Positions 7,841-16,191 of a DNA stretch of 64,000 nt are shown here, piece by piece. Source of the DNA: Roseateles puraquae (lineage in GTDB: Bacteria > Pseudomonadota > Gammaproteobacteria > Burkholderiales > Burkholderiaceae_C); contig NZ_NISI01000007.1 of assembly GCF_002205845.1 (NCBI RefSeq), positions 124,001-188,000 on the forward strand, written 5' to 3'. A program made the translations under genes and the position numbers. Numbering within the stretch: the first letter of the stretch is position 1; each line of letters starts with the position of its first letter. Below the pieces are notes generated by a model. That model was not told the DNA's origin and made no database searches. It saw nothing but the letters and a program-made list of their open reading frames with translations.

Positions 7841-9468
7841 ACGCGGGGTTCCGATGCCTCGCGGTGATCCTGCTGGGTGTGGCCGGGGTGCCTGCGCCGG
7901 CTGCACCGCCGCCCGGCCTGGCCACCGACCGGGCGGCCATCGGTGAACTGATCTCGGCGGTGAGTCTGGACGTGATGTCTGAGGCCACGCTGCAGGCCTG
8001 TACGGACATGGGCGTGGCCAGCGCCGACCGGCTTCGTGAGGCCTGGGTGGCCTGGCGCCAGCGCCACCAGATCGCGCCGCTGCGCCAGGTGGTGCAGGGG
8101 TTGCGCGAGCGCGGGGGCAGCAAGCTGCCGCCGTGGAGCGACCTGACCGGCCCCTTGCGCGAGCGGGTGCTGGCCGATCCGCGGGTCGAAGCCACCTGCA
8201 GCGCCCTGCTGCAGGACTGGCAGGGCCCGGGCATGGACCCCACCACGCTCTACCCGCGGGCACGGGCGGTGGCGGCGGCCTTGGTGCAGGTCAAGGTCGT
8301 GTCCGCACCCGCGTTGCCTGCGGTGGCAGCGGGCACGGTGCGAGGGCCGGTGCTGCGCCCGAGCCAGGTGCCGGCCCTGGCGGCGCAGCAGCAGGGCGGC
8401 TGGGGCACGCGAAGCGTGGAGGACGCGCGGCGTGAACACGGCCTCGTGCTGGTGAAGGGGCGAGTGGCGCGACGGGGTCGCGACGATTTCCAGCTCATCG
8501 AGGCCCAGGGTGATCGTGAAAGCGCCGCCTACATCCGGCTGGAGATCGATGCGGAGCCCTGGGTGGGCCAGGAGGTGGTGCTGCGTGGCGTGTTCACCGC
8601 GCTGCGCGACTACGGGGCCACGCTGGCCGACGTCCAGCTGGTGAATGACGTTGCCGGCCTGGTGCCATCGCCGCTGCCCGCGGCACCCCTCGCGCGGCGG
8701 GAGGTGCTGCTGCAGCGCGTGATGGTGGCGCCCGGCAAGGGCCTGAAGCCGGCCGACCTGACGGCGGTCGTCCTGCACGGCAAGGGCAATTACAACAACG
8801 GTTCCAGCTGGGACGAGGACGTGCGCTTCCTGCTGCGCGATGGCAGCTGCTACCGCCGCAGCGAGATGCCGCCTGATCAGCTCGACGTGGCCGCTTCGCG
8901 CCGACTGGAGCCCCAGCAATGGTGCCGCTGGCGGCAGGGCCCCAAGGGCTACGAGGTGCAGGACCAGGATGACGACGGGCGACCCGCCGGCGACTGGACG
9001 CCGTTGCCGCACCGGGCCATGACGCCCTGGGCGCCGGGCACCGCGGTGGACGGCTACTTCAGCCGCAGCCGCTTCGACGGCAGCCTGGCATTCGGCGGGA
9101 TCTCTTCCACCCAGGGCCTGCGCCTCACGCGCGACGGCCGCTTCGAGCGCAGTCACCATGCGCTGGGCACCTCGGGCACCTCGGGCACCGTGGCCGGGGC
9201 GCTGAACAACACGGTGATCGGCAGCACCTCACACGCCGATGGCCGGGGCAGCAGCAGCGCGACCACGGCCACCGTCGGCGGCGTGGGCGCTGCCACGCGG
9301 CAGCAGCAGGACGACGGCGCCAGCCGCCGTGGACGCTACCGCTTCGAGGGCTACGCCGTGGTGCTGGACTACGACGACGGTCACCAGGAGCGCCTGCTCA
9401 GCTTCCCGACCCGCGCCGGCCTGCGCGGCCTCTACGTCGGCAGCGGCAGCCTCTCGGCCAAAGATTGA
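7837..9468 (+). CDS. Exported multidomain hypothetical protein (OB-like middle, lipocalin-like C-terminal domain)
   Basis: A 543-residue protein with a signal peptide (cut near APA-AP). Residues ~200-280 contain a compact beta-rich segment (LVLVKGRVARRGRD onward) that looks like an OB fold. The C-terminal ~150 residues follow the pattern G-x-Y-R-F-x-G-Y-x-x-x-L-x-Y-x-D-G-x-x-E-R-x-L-x-F and end in YVGSGSL, a recurring beta-barrel theme in secreted bacterial proteins. A short LGTSGTSGT repeat interrupts this domain. It is coupled by ATGA overlap to the propeller gene before it, and the second secreted DUF6683-like gene follows 30 bp later. Function not recognised; domain calls are by eye. Confidence 0.5.
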   Translation: MNAGFRCLAVILLGVAGVPAPAAPPPGLATDRAAIGELISAVSLDVMSEATLQACTDMGVASADRLREAWVAWRQRHQIAPLRQVVQGLRERGGSKLPPWSDLTGPLRERVLADPRVEATCSALLQDWQGPGMDPTTLYPRARAVAAALVQVKVVSAPALPAVAAGTVRGPVLRPSQVPALAAQQQGGWGTRSVEDARREHGLVLVKGRVARRGRDDFQLIEAQGDRESAAYIRLEIDAEPWVGQEVVLRGVFTALRDYGATLADVQLVNDVAGLVPSPLPAAPLARREVLLQRVMVAPGKGLKPADLTAVVLHGKGNYNNGSSWDEDVRFLLRDGSCYRRSEMPPDQLDVAASRRLEPQQWCRWRQGPKGYEVQDQDDDGRPAGDWTPLPHRAMTPWAPGTAVDGYFSRSRFDGSLAFGGISSTQGLRLTRDGRFERSHHALGTSGTSGTVAGALNNTVIGSTSHADGRGSSSATTATVGGVGAATRQQQDDGASRRGRYRFEGYAVVLDYDDGHQERLLSFPTRAGLRGLYVGSGSLSAKD

Positions 9469-9498
9469 TCTCCTTCGCTTCTTCTCGGACGCCTCTCC

Positions 9499-10170
9499 AT
9501 GCTCGGACAACCCCTTCGTCACTTCCTCCTCCCTCTCGCGCTGGCGGCCGCCGCTGGCCTGGCCACGGCCCAGGTCGCGCCCGCCGTCAGCCTGGCCGAG
9601 CAGATGCGCGGCATGTTGGGCAAACCCGCGGCGACGACCGAGGGTGCAAGCCTGGGCGTGTTCAACGCGCCGATCGTCGTCAACGGGCCGGTGCAGATTC
9701 GCCAGTCGGCCGCCGAGCTGGCCCAGCGCTTCCCGGCGCCGCACCGGGCGGCCATGACCAAGGCCTACGAGGAGGCCTTCGGCTTCTGGCAAAAGCTCGA
9801 GACCCAGCTTGGCCTCGTGCCCAACGATGTGGCGGCCGGCGTGGCGGCCTTCATCGCGGGCAACTACACCGCCTTCATGCAGCAGCCGGTGGCGGACGAA
9901 GACTTCAAGTCGCTCGTGCTGCAGATGCAGAGCCTGCTGGCCCGCAACCCGGCCTTCGTGCAGAGCTCGCCGGCGGCCAAGCGCGCGATGTTCGAGCAGC
10001 TGGCCATGGTCGGCACCTTCATGGTGGTCTACCGCGAGCACCTCAACCGCCAGCCCAGCCCGGGCGAGGAGGTCAACTTCCGCAATGCGGCCAAGGCCAA
10101 CCTCGAAGCCGGCCTGGGCCTGGCGGTCGAGCGCCTGCAGATCGGCCCGCAGGGGCTGGTGGTGCGCTGA
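9499..10170 (+). CDS. Secreted DUF6683-like protein, paralogue of 4544-5266
   Basis: A 223-residue protein with a clear signal peptide (hydrophobic core 10-22, cut near ATA-Q25) and a helical mature part. It shares with the 4544 protein the AGNY motif, the EQLAMVGTFM segment and the PQGLVV ending, at the same spacing, so the two are duplicates within the same array. It is the last gene of the plus-strand run; its stop is only 8 bp from the stop of the convergent minus-strand gene, leaving no room for a normal intergenic terminator. Role unknown; a periplasmic structural or chaperone role beside the propellers is a guess. Confidence 0.65.
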   Translation: MLGQPLRHFLLPLALAAAAGLATAQVAPAVSLAEQMRGMLGKPAATTEGASLGVFNAPIVVNGPVQIRQSAAELAQRFPAPHRAAMTKAYEEAFGFWQKLETQLGLVPNDVAAGVAAFIAGNYTAFMQQPVADEDFKSLVLQMQSLLARNPAFVQSSPAAKRAMFEQLAMVGTFMVVYREHLNRQPSPGEEVNFRNAAKANLEAGLGLAVERLQIGPQGLVVR

Positions 10171-10178
10171 CCGGCGCG

Positions 10179-10733
10179 TCAGAGGAAGTCGCCGCGGGCG
10201 GAGGCTTCCAGGCGGTGCAGCGCGTCGTTCAGCCAAGCCTGCCGCCGTGAGCGCCGCAGGGCGTTGTCGCGACGCATGCCGGCTGCCCAATCCTCGGCGA
10301 GCCGGGTCGCATGCTCGCGCTGCCCGCCGCACAGGCGTTGGGTGATGAACCAATAGTCCGCGTCGCTGAAGGCGTCGGGCACGGGGCTGTGCAGCAGCAC
10401 GTCGGCCTCGGTCCAGGGTGTGGCGAAAAAGGGCTGCGCCGGGTCGAACAGCCGCGGGCCCCGGGGGGCGCCGAGTGCATCGCTGACGCGGGTCACAAAG
10501 TAGGCCAGGGTGCCGGCCCGGCACTCACGGGCGCTGCGCCGCCGCCACCAGCGCGCGCGCGGTTGCCAGGGCCAGAGCGGACCTGGCCACAGGGGCGCTC
10601 CGCCCAGGCTCATGGGGGCCAGCAGCGCGCGCCGCTGGGCTTGCGGGCAACCGGGCCAGGCCAGGGCCAGCGCGGCCTGCAGCTCGGGCGGCAGGCGGTC
10701 CAGCGCCAGCGCCGCCGCGCGGCGGTCGCTCAC
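10179..10733 (-). CDS. W-rich 184-residue protein A, candidate immunity/partner protein (tandem paralogue)
   Basis: A 184-residue soluble protein without signal peptide. The start is the GTG whose GTGA overlaps the stop of the upstream paralogue; the longer frame above it is an artefact. It shares with its neighbour the same length and the same blocks in order: PPEL, AWPGC, AQRRA, LWPWQP, GPRLFDP, PFF-x-TPWT and SPVP-x-x-FSD. I do not recognise the family. The pair lies directly behind the LysM-RES gene in the same direction, the position of duplicated immunity genes behind toxins. A T3SS chaperone is the main alternative, although Trp-rich content and 184 residues are unlike class I chaperones. 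Confidence 0.6.
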   Translation of the reverse strand: MSDRRAAALALDRLPPELQAALALAWPGCPQAQRRALLAPMSLGGAPLWPGPLWPWQPRARWWRRRSARECRAGTLAYFVTRVSDALGAPRGPRLFDPAQPFFATPWTEADVLLHSPVPDAFSDADYWFITQRLCGGQREHATRLAEDWAAGMRRDNALRRSRRQAWLNDALHRLEASARGDFL

Positions 10734-11284
10734 AGCCCGCCCAGGCTGCCCGTGGCCGAGGCTTGCAGCACGATCAGCTCCTGCACCCACCAGCGGTCGC
10801 GCTGGCTGCGGCTGGTGGCGTTGCTGGCCTGCAGATGGCGCGCGCAGGCTTGGGCGTAGCGGGTGGCCGCGGCGGTGTCGCCGTCGTGCAGCTGCATCGT
10901 CAGCGCCCAGAACTCGCCGTCGCTGAAAACCTGCGGCACCGGGCTCTTCAGCAGCACGCGGGCTTGCGTCCAGGGCGTCGGGAAGAAGGGTTCATCGGGG
11001 TCGAAGAGCCGCGGCCCTTCGGCCGTCAGGACGTTGCCTCGCCGGGCAAGGAACAGGCCTTCGAAGGTCTCACGCCAGGCCTGTGCCGCGCCTGGGCGCC
11101 ACCAGCGACGGGTCGGCTGCCAGGGCCAGAGCAGGTCAGGCCAGACACTGCGCCAGACCTCCTGGCACCAGGGCGCCAGCACGGCACGACGCTGGGCCTC
11201 CGCACAGCCTGGCCAGGCCCGCTCCAGCGCGTCGCGCAGTTCAGGTGGCAGGGTGGCAAGGTCCAGGTCGGCCATGAGCTTCAC
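10730..11284 (-). CDS. W-rich 184-residue protein B, candidate immunity/partner protein (tandem paralogue)
   Basis: Same family as the gene at 10179-10733, also 184 residues from the GTG at 11284 (an ATG three codons later would give 181). It begins 1 bp after the stop of the LysM-RES gene, so toxin-like gene and both paralogues form one coupled transcript. Shared blocks include PPEL, AWPGC, LWPWQP and GPRLFDP. Divergence between the copies is large enough that they may bind different partners or different toxin alleles. No signal peptide, consistent with action in the cytoplasm. The immunity assignment is inference from position and duplication. Confidence 0.6.
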   Translation of the reverse strand: MKLMADLDLATLPPELRDALERAWPGCAEAQRRAVLAPWCQEVWRSVWPDLLWPWQPTRRWWRPGAAQAWRETFEGLFLARRGNVLTAEGPRLFDPDEPFFPTPWTQARVLLKSPVPQVFSDGEFWALTMQLHDGDTAAATRYAQACARHLQASNATSRSQRDRWWVQELIVLQASATGSLGGL

Positions 11285-11285
11285 C

Positions 11286-12890
11286 TTACCAGGGCTTGAT
11301 GGCGTTCCAGGCCTTGGACACGCCCTCGTGCGCCGATTGCAGGCCCGACGTGAGCGCGTCCTTGGCGGCCTGGGTCACGCCGGTGGCCCGGTCCAGCGCG
11401 CCGATGGCGTAATGCGCACCCACGCCCACACCAAAGCCGACCACGGCGCCCACCGCGGTGCCGGCCACCGGCACCACCGAGCCCACGGCGGCACCCACCC
11501 AGGCGCCGGCCGCACCAGCGGCAGCCGCGGTGCCGGTGTCGACCACGGTGTTGGCCACCGCGCGTGAGCCCGTGATCTGGCCGGCGCGGTAGGCCTGCGC
11601 ATTGCCGTAGCCGCTGACACCCGCCTGCACCAGCGCGCCCACGGCGCCGCCGGCCTTCACGAGGCCCAGACGCGGGGTCAGGGCATCGACACCCTTGGCC
11701 GCCGCGCCGCCCAGGGCGGCGCTCTTGGCGACGTCGCCGGCCACCTGACCGGCGGCCACGGGTTCGGCGTGGGCCGCGCGCACCCCGGCGTCGATCAAGG
11801 TGGCGGCCGCAGCGCCGGCCGCCCCATAGCGCACCGACGAGGCGCGCGGGTAGCCGGCCTTCGCATCGGTCAGCAGCTGGCGGGCCTGGTCCGTGCGTGT
11901 CTTCCCGAGCTTCTCTGGGCTTTGGTTGGCGGCGGCGCGATCACCGGCCCGCTTGGCCACGGGCCCGTCCTGGTAGGCGCGCGTGTCGGTGGGCATGGGC
12001 CGCACGATGCCGGCTGCGGGCACGCTCGGGGCCGGCTGGCCCGCCGCGTCGTAGCGGGTCACGCGCAGCGGGGTGAGCTGGTCGGGCGTGGCATGGCGGG
12101 TCACGATGTCGACCTGCGCCGTGCAGGTGGCCGCGGGTGCGCGCAGACCGGTGGCGCCGTTGTCCGAGGCGCCCTTGGCCGCCTGCTGCGGCAAGGTGTA
12201 GGGGTGCTCGCCGGTCAGTTGATGCAGCAGGCTCGGCGGCTTGCCCCCCTTGGCCTGCGTGAAGGCACTCTGCGGCAGGCCCACGCGCCGTGCGCCCTCG
12301 GCGATGTCGGCGACGCCACCCCGGCCCTCGGCGTCGGGCGTGGCGCGAAAGGCCGTCTCCACGAGGCTGCGCTCCGCCAACGGATGGCTGCCGAGCTTGG
12401 CATAGGCGGCGGCTTCATGCAGTGCGCTCGCCGCGTCGGGTGCGGTGTAGAGCATGCCCTGGCCGGGCGCGTTGTAGCGGCCCGGGGAGCTGAAGTGGTG
12501 GTCGAGCGTGCCCCCTTCGTGAACGGTGGGCACGCTGCGCAGCACGGTGCCGTCGAAGGCTTGCTGAGGCGCCACGCGGCCGGCCTCGTAGGCGCGGGCC
12601 TGCAGGGCCTGCACGAGGCCTTCGCGGCCCGTGGCGGCGCTGACGCCCGCCACGGCGGGGCTGGTGCCGTCATCGCGCGCGGGCAGGCGCACCGGCTGGC
12701 CGGGCAGCAGGGCCTCGGCCTGGGCCAGGCCGGGGTTGGCGGCCTGCAGCTCGGAGGCGTCCACGCCGTGGCGTTGCGCCACGTCGCTGAGGCGGTCGCC
12801 GCGTTGGGCGTAGACGGTCTCGCCGCCGGCGGGCGGGCGGGGCGTGGGGCCGGCAGCGCGGGTGCCGGTGGTGTCGAGGGCTGGAAGCAA
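11286..12890 (-). CDS. LysM - RES-like NADase - glycine-zipper protein, candidate secreted toxin/effector
   Basis: A 534-residue protein in three parts. Residues ~24-70 are a LysM peptidoglycan-binding domain (YAQRGDRLSDVAQRHGV). Residues ~113-260 resemble a RES domain, a fold that hydrolyses NAD+ and ADP-ribosyl compounds: Arg118, GRYN at 137-140, LYTA at 147-150, and AL-x-E with Glu159. The last ~190 residues are Gly/Ala-rich zipper helices suited to membrane insertion. The start is TTG at 12890 with AAGGA upstream; it lies the same distance (21 bp) from the repeated upstream element as the ATG of the DUF1521 gene, which supports it. Two paralogous genes follow immediately. The RES call is by motif only. 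Confidence 0.6.
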   Translation of the reverse strand: MLPALDTTGTRAAGPTPRPPAGGETVYAQRGDRLSDVAQRHGVDASELQAANPGLAQAEALLPGQPVRLPARDDGTSPAVAGVSAATGREGLVQALQARAYEAGRVAPQQAFDGTVLRSVPTVHEGGTLDHHFSSPGRYNAPGQGMLYTAPDAASALHEAAAYAKLGSHPLAERSLVETAFRATPDAEGRGGVADIAEGARRVGLPQSAFTQAKGGKPPSLLHQLTGEHPYTLPQQAAKGASDNGATGLRAPAATCTAQVDIVTRHATPDQLTPLRVTRYDAAGQPAPSVPAAGIVRPMPTDTRAYQDGPVAKRAGDRAAANQSPEKLGKTRTDQARQLLTDAKAGYPRASSVRYGAAGAAAATLIDAGVRAAHAEPVAAGQVAGDVAKSAALGGAAAKGVDALTPRLGLVKAGGAVGALVQAGVSGYGNAQAYRAGQITGSRAVANTVVDTGTAAAAGAAGAWVGAAVGSVVPVAGTAVGAVVGFGVGVGAHYAIGALDRATGVTQAAKDALTSGLQSAHEGVSKAWNAIKPW

Positions 12891-12910
12891 GGCGGTGTCC
12901 TTCAGGCTGA

Positions 12911-13004
12911 TTCAGTCGCACTTGCCATTGCATGCCGCCGCGCCTTGGCGCGCCAGCTGCGGCTGCCCGCAATTCGGGTCAGCCGCAGCTCGGGCTGGCC
13001 GCAA
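12911..13004 (-). promoter_or_regulatory. Repeated leader element, copy 1 (upstream of the LysM-RES gene)
   Basis: One of three related ~90-bp elements. It has arms AGCTGCGGCT (12955-12964) and AGCCGCAGCT (12981-12990) around an inner CCCG-like AATT palindrome, then CTGGCCGCAA. On the gene-proximal side are TTCAGTCGCA and CATTGCATGC, both also present in copy 3. It ends 21 bp before the TTG start and lies just after the stop of the signal-peptide protein at 13022. It could be a shared promoter/operator, an mRNA leader hairpin, or a REP-like element. Confidence 0.65.
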
Positions 13005-13021
13005 GCCGCTGAATCAGCGCG

Positions 13022-13816
13022 TCAGGGCGCGGGGCATTTCTCGAACACGTCACGGCTCGTGTTGAAGCCGTCCATGCGCCAGCCCTGCGCGGTCCAGCGC
13101 AGGCTCATCGCGCCGGCGAAGTCGATGCGCGAATCCCCCTTGCGGGACAGCGGCGGCATGTCCAGCCGCGGCGCCTGCTCGGGCTTGAGCAGGTCGCGCA
13201 GCTCGATGGGGCGCGTGGTGGCGGTCACGCGGGGCAGGCAGCGTGCGGCGCGCCGCATGACGCTGGCGGGCGCCTTGACGATGTCGGGCCCCTCAACGAA
13301 CTCCAGCTGCGGCATGGAGAGCTGCTGCAGCCGCTCGCCGTCTTGCCGCGCCAGGGCGTCGCGCAGCTGTTGCCAGAACTGCTCGAAGGCGCCGTCCCGG
13401 TCGACCGACACGGTGCAACCGGCCGCCTTGGGCGCCAGCGTCACGGTGGCCGGCAGGCGCAGCGCGCCGCAGGCCGCCGGCTGCGGGGTCAGCCGAAAGC
13501 CGTCCCCCGCAGGTTGCACCTCCACGCGCTGGCGCTGGCCGAGCACCTCGTCTTGCCAGTCGAAGCGCCAGCCGCCGCCCGGCAGGGCCGAGGGGGCACC
13601 GCTGCTGGCGAAGTCGCATTCGCGCGTGCCGGCGGTCACGCTGACGCTGACCTGGCGCGGCGTGCCGCTGCCGTCTCGGCTCAGGGCCCAGCGGGTGTTG
13701 GCGTCGGGGTTGCAGGCGAGTTGTGTCGGCAGCGGCGGCAGGGGAGCGGCCGCCTGAGCCGCCAGTGCCAGGCCGCTGAGCGCGGCCAGCCAGGGGAGAG
13801 ATCGAAGCACGGGCAT
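13022..13816 (-). CDS. Periplasmic protein, candidate immunity partner of the LysM-NlpC/P60 hydrolase
   Basis: A 264-residue protein with a Sec signal peptide (residues 1-23, cut near AQA-AA) and a mature domain of mixed fold with four cysteines that could form disulphides. It is encoded 76 bp behind the peptidoglycan-hydrolase-like gene, in the same direction. In antibacterial effector pairs that attack the cell wall, the immunity protein is normally periplasmic and encoded directly downstream, and this arrangement fits. No family is recognised. Alternative roles are an unrelated periplasmic protein or a secretion accessory factor. Confidence 0.55.
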   Translation of the reverse strand: MPVLRSLPWLAALSGLALAAQAAAPLPPLPTQLACNPDANTRWALSRDGSGTPRQVSVSVTAGTRECDFASSGAPSALPGGGWRFDWQDEVLGQRQRVEVQPAGDGFRLTPQPAACGALRLPATVTLAPKAAGCTVSVDRDGAFEQFWQQLRDALARQDGERLQQLSMPQLEFVEGPDIVKAPASVMRRAARCLPRVTATTRPIELRDLLKPEQAPRLDMPPLSRKGDSRIDFAGAMSLRWTAQGWRMDGFNTSRDVFEKCPAP

Positions 13817-13892
13817 GGTCGGGATCTTCGAGCACGGCGGCGGCCTGGCCTGTCACATCAACGGGGGGCAATCGGGCGCCCCGTGGATGAGG

Positions 13893-15395
13893 TCAAGGGG
13901 CGCGGCGCACGCCCAGGGCGCTGTCCAGCCGACGGTCGGCGTAGGTCACGCCGTCGTACGCTTCACCGCGCACGCCCTGGTTGCCGCCGATGACGCGCAC
14001 CATGCCGTTGTCCAGCACCTCCGACACGATGGCCACATGGCCCTGCGCCGGGTTGTTGCCGCGCGGGAAGACGATGACATCGCCCGGCTTCACATGCGCG
14101 GCATCACGGGGCACGGCCTGGCCCCAGTTCAGCCAGCTGCGGGCGGCCGCGCTGTTCGTGCCGCGCAGGCCAGCCTGCTGCATCGTCCAGTTGACGAAGG
14201 AGGAGCACCACGAGGTCTCGTCGTTGCGGGCCCTGAGGCTGGTGGCCTGGTGGTACTCGATCACGCGGGGGTTGTCGCGGGCGCCGCGGATCTCGTGCGT
14301 GCCGAGTTCGCCGCGTGCGATCTGCAGGTGCCGTGGCACGCCCGTGGGGGCAGCCGCCGTGGGCGCAACAGGTGCGGCTGCGGCGGCCCCGAGCAGGCCT
14401 TGCTGCTGCAGGGCTGCGTCGACGGCCGTCATGCGGCGCTGCTGGTCGGCGCGGATGACGGCCTGCACTTCGGCTTCGCTTGGCGTGCGGCCCAGCTGGT
14501 GGCGCGCGATGTTCACGAAGCCGCTGCCCGCCTGTCCGCCATTGGCCAGGCGGAAGCGCTCGCCGGTGCTGCTGTCCACAAAGCTGTTCACGCGCAGCTG
14601 GGTCAGGTGAGCGGTGTCCAGCGGCTGGCCGCGCAGGCTGTCGAGCTGGGTCAGGAAGCGGGCAGCAGCGCTGGGCGACTGGTTGTAGAGATCCAGGTAG
14701 GCCGAGGCCAGGCGCGCGTTGCGCGGGTCCAGGCCGGCCGCGCGGGCGGCGGCTTCATAGGCGGGCAGCTGGCCTTGCAGGGCCTGCAGCTGGCGGCGGT
14801 CGGCGTCGGCCGGGCTGCTGGCGGTGTGCTGGTACGAGAAGGAGCCGCGGTTGTGGGCGGCATTGCCAGGGTCGGCATGGCCGCCATAGGCCGCGGTGAA
14901 GCCGCCATTGGGCCGGCGCGTGCCTTCTGCGCTGCCGATGACGATGGCCGCCGCTGCGCGAGAGCCCTGGGTGGGGTCGGTGAACTGGCGCAGGTCGAGC
15001 GTGCCGGCCGGGCCTGCTGCTGCGTTGCCGGGGGCCGCGACGGGGCCCTGCGTAGCGGCGGGGCGGCCTGAGGGCTCGTGCGATGGCAGGAACGGCAGGT
15101 TGGCCTCGATCAGCGACCACAGGGCCACGCCCCAGCGCTCGGCGATGCCGGCGAGCGTCTCGCCCGGCGCCACGGAGTGCTGCCGCTCCAGGCCTGCGGT
15201 GGCCGAGGGAATCGTGAGCCGCTGGCCGACCTGCAGGCGGTCAGGGTCGCGGGCCTGGCGGCTCACGATTCCGTCGGCCAGGGCGGGGTCCAGCCCGTTG
15301 GCGCGCATCAGCGCTTCAGGGTCCACGCCGTGGCGATGGGCAATCTCGGTCAGGGTGTCGCCGCGCTGCACGCGGTACTGGGGCACGGAGGTCAT
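13893..15395 (-). CDS. Double-LysM, muramidase-like and NlpC/P60-CHAP-type peptidoglycan hydrolase
   Basis: A 500-residue protein. LysM domains lie at ~6-63 and ~72-105 (YRVQRGDTLTEIAHRHGV; HSVAPGETLAGIAERWGV). Residues ~131-340 contain IGSAEGTRRPNGGF and GGHADPGN, reminiscent of phage lysozyme-like domains, with Glu157 as a possible catalytic acid. Residues ~352-490 match the TIGR02594-like NlpC/P60/CHAP pattern with Cys397 (SWCSSFVNW), His453 (GHVAIVS) and Asn472 (IGGNQG), a plausible catalytic triad for amide cleavage in peptidoglycan stems. No signal peptide, so export needs a dedicated machine. Copy 2 of the repeated element lies ~26 bp upstream; a signal-peptide partner gene follows. 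Confidence 0.75.
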   Translation of the reverse strand: MTSVPQYRVQRGDTLTEIAHRHGVDPEALMRANGLDPALADGIVSRQARDPDRLQVGQRLTIPSATAGLERQHSVAPGETLAGIAERWGVALWSLIEANLPFLPSHEPSGRPAATQGPVAAPGNAAAGPAGTLDLRQFTDPTQGSRAAAAIVIGSAEGTRRPNGGFTAAYGGHADPGNAAHNRGSFSYQHTASSPADADRRQLQALQGQLPAYEAAARAAGLDPRNARLASAYLDLYNQSPSAAARFLTQLDSLRGQPLDTAHLTQLRVNSFVDSSTGERFRLANGGQAGSGFVNIARHQLGRTPSEAEVQAVIRADQQRRMTAVDAALQQQGLLGAAAAAPVAPTAAAPTGVPRHLQIARGELGTHEIRGARDNPRVIEYHQATSLRARNDETSWCSSFVNWTMQQAGLRGTNSAAARSWLNWGQAVPRDAAHVKPGDVIVFPRGNNPAQGHVAIVSEVLDNGMVRVIGGNQGVRGEAYDGVTYADRRLDSALGVRRAP

Positions 15396-15420
15396 GAGGC
15401 GGCTCCTGCGCCCGGGAGTG

Positions 15421-15512
15421 GGCGCGTTGCCGTGATTGCAGACGGACTGCGCTGGGTTCGCCAGCTAGGGCTGCCCGTAATTCGGGTCAGCCGCAGCTGG
15501 GGCTGGCCGCAA
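15421..15512 (-). promoter_or_regulatory. Repeated leader element, copy 2 (upstream of the LysM-NlpC/P60 gene)
   Basis: Arms AGCTAGGGCT (15463-15472) and AGCCGCAGCT (15489-15498) enclose GCCCGTAATTCGGGTC, followed by GGGGCTGGCCGCAA. CGTGATTGCA and CGGACTG on the gene side match copy 3. The palindromic half forms the last codons of the gene at 15465-16181. It starts ~26 bp before the ATG at 15395. Confidence 0.65.
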
Positions 15513-16181
15513 CCCGCCGGCCGTGAGGGCGCCGCGGACCATCTCGACCCAGCTGTCCAGCAGCCGAAAGTCCACCGACCCGGGAAAGCGGTGGGCCGCG
15601 AACACCGGCGCGGCGGGGTCGAGCACGGCCTCGGCGGTCTCGGGCGTGGGCTCGGCCAGGTCAGCCAGCAGCACCACTCGGCGGGCGGTGGCCATGCCGT
15701 CGGCGAGGTCGGCAGCATCGAGGTTGAGCCCCCAGCGCCAGGCCGGCTGGCCACGGCGGATGGCTTCACCCAGGCTGGCCGCCAGATCGGCCAGCAGGCT
15801 GTTGACGATGAAGTGGCCCGTCATGCCGCCATCGGGCCAGGGCGCGTGTGCGGGCAGCCGTGCAAAGGCGGGCAGGCGGGCCCAGTGTTCACGCGCCCAG
15901 TGCTGCAGGGCCGTGGCGTAGTCGACCGGCGCGAGCTGGCTCGCGTCGGGGCCGTGATGCTGGGCCAGCCAGTCGCGCAGGGCGAGTTGGCGCCCGGCCA
16001 GCGTGGTGGTGAAGGCAGCCAGGTTGGCTTCGGCCTGCGCCAGGCTCAACGCGGCGCCGCAGCCGGGGTGCGGCAGCGGGAAGGGCGGGTAGTCATGCAG
16101 CCGCCAGGCCGCCGGCCTGGAGCCGCCGAGGCCGCCGAGCCAGCGGGGCAGGAAGGCGCGCATGCGGCCAGTGTCGGTCAT
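15465..16181 (-). CDS. Conserved hypothetical cytoplasmic protein
   Basis: A 238-residue protein starting at the ATG 16181; an in-frame TTG four codons earlier lies in the terminator U-tract and is unlikely. It has no signal peptide, is rich in Trp and Pro, and contains a hydrophobic segment near residues 135-150. No family recognised. It lies between the DUF1521 effector gene, from which it is separated by a terminator, and the LysM-NlpC/P60 gene. Its last ~15 codons are formed from repeat copy 2, so either the element captured the stop codon or the C-terminus is unconstrained. Possible roles are chaperone, adaptor or immunity protein; none is proven. Confidence 0.5.
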   Translation of the reverse strand: MTDTGRMRAFLPRWLGGLGGSRPAAWRLHDYPPFPLPHPGCGAALSLAQAEANLAAFTTTLAGRQLALRDWLAQHHGPDASQLAPVDYATALQHWAREHWARLPAFARLPAHAPWPDGGMTGHFIVNSLLADLAASLGEAIRRGQPAWRWGLNLDAADLADGMATARRVVLLADLAEPTPETAEAVLDPAAPVFAAHRFPGSVDFRLLDSWVEMVRGALTAGGLRPAPAAADPNYGQP

Positions 16182-16191
16182 GCCTGGACAC

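Noticed and set aside
10179-11284. The two 184-residue paralogues as T3SS class I chaperones
   Set aside because: They are longer, Trp/Arg-rich and lie after rather than before the toxin-like gene; kept only as an alternative.
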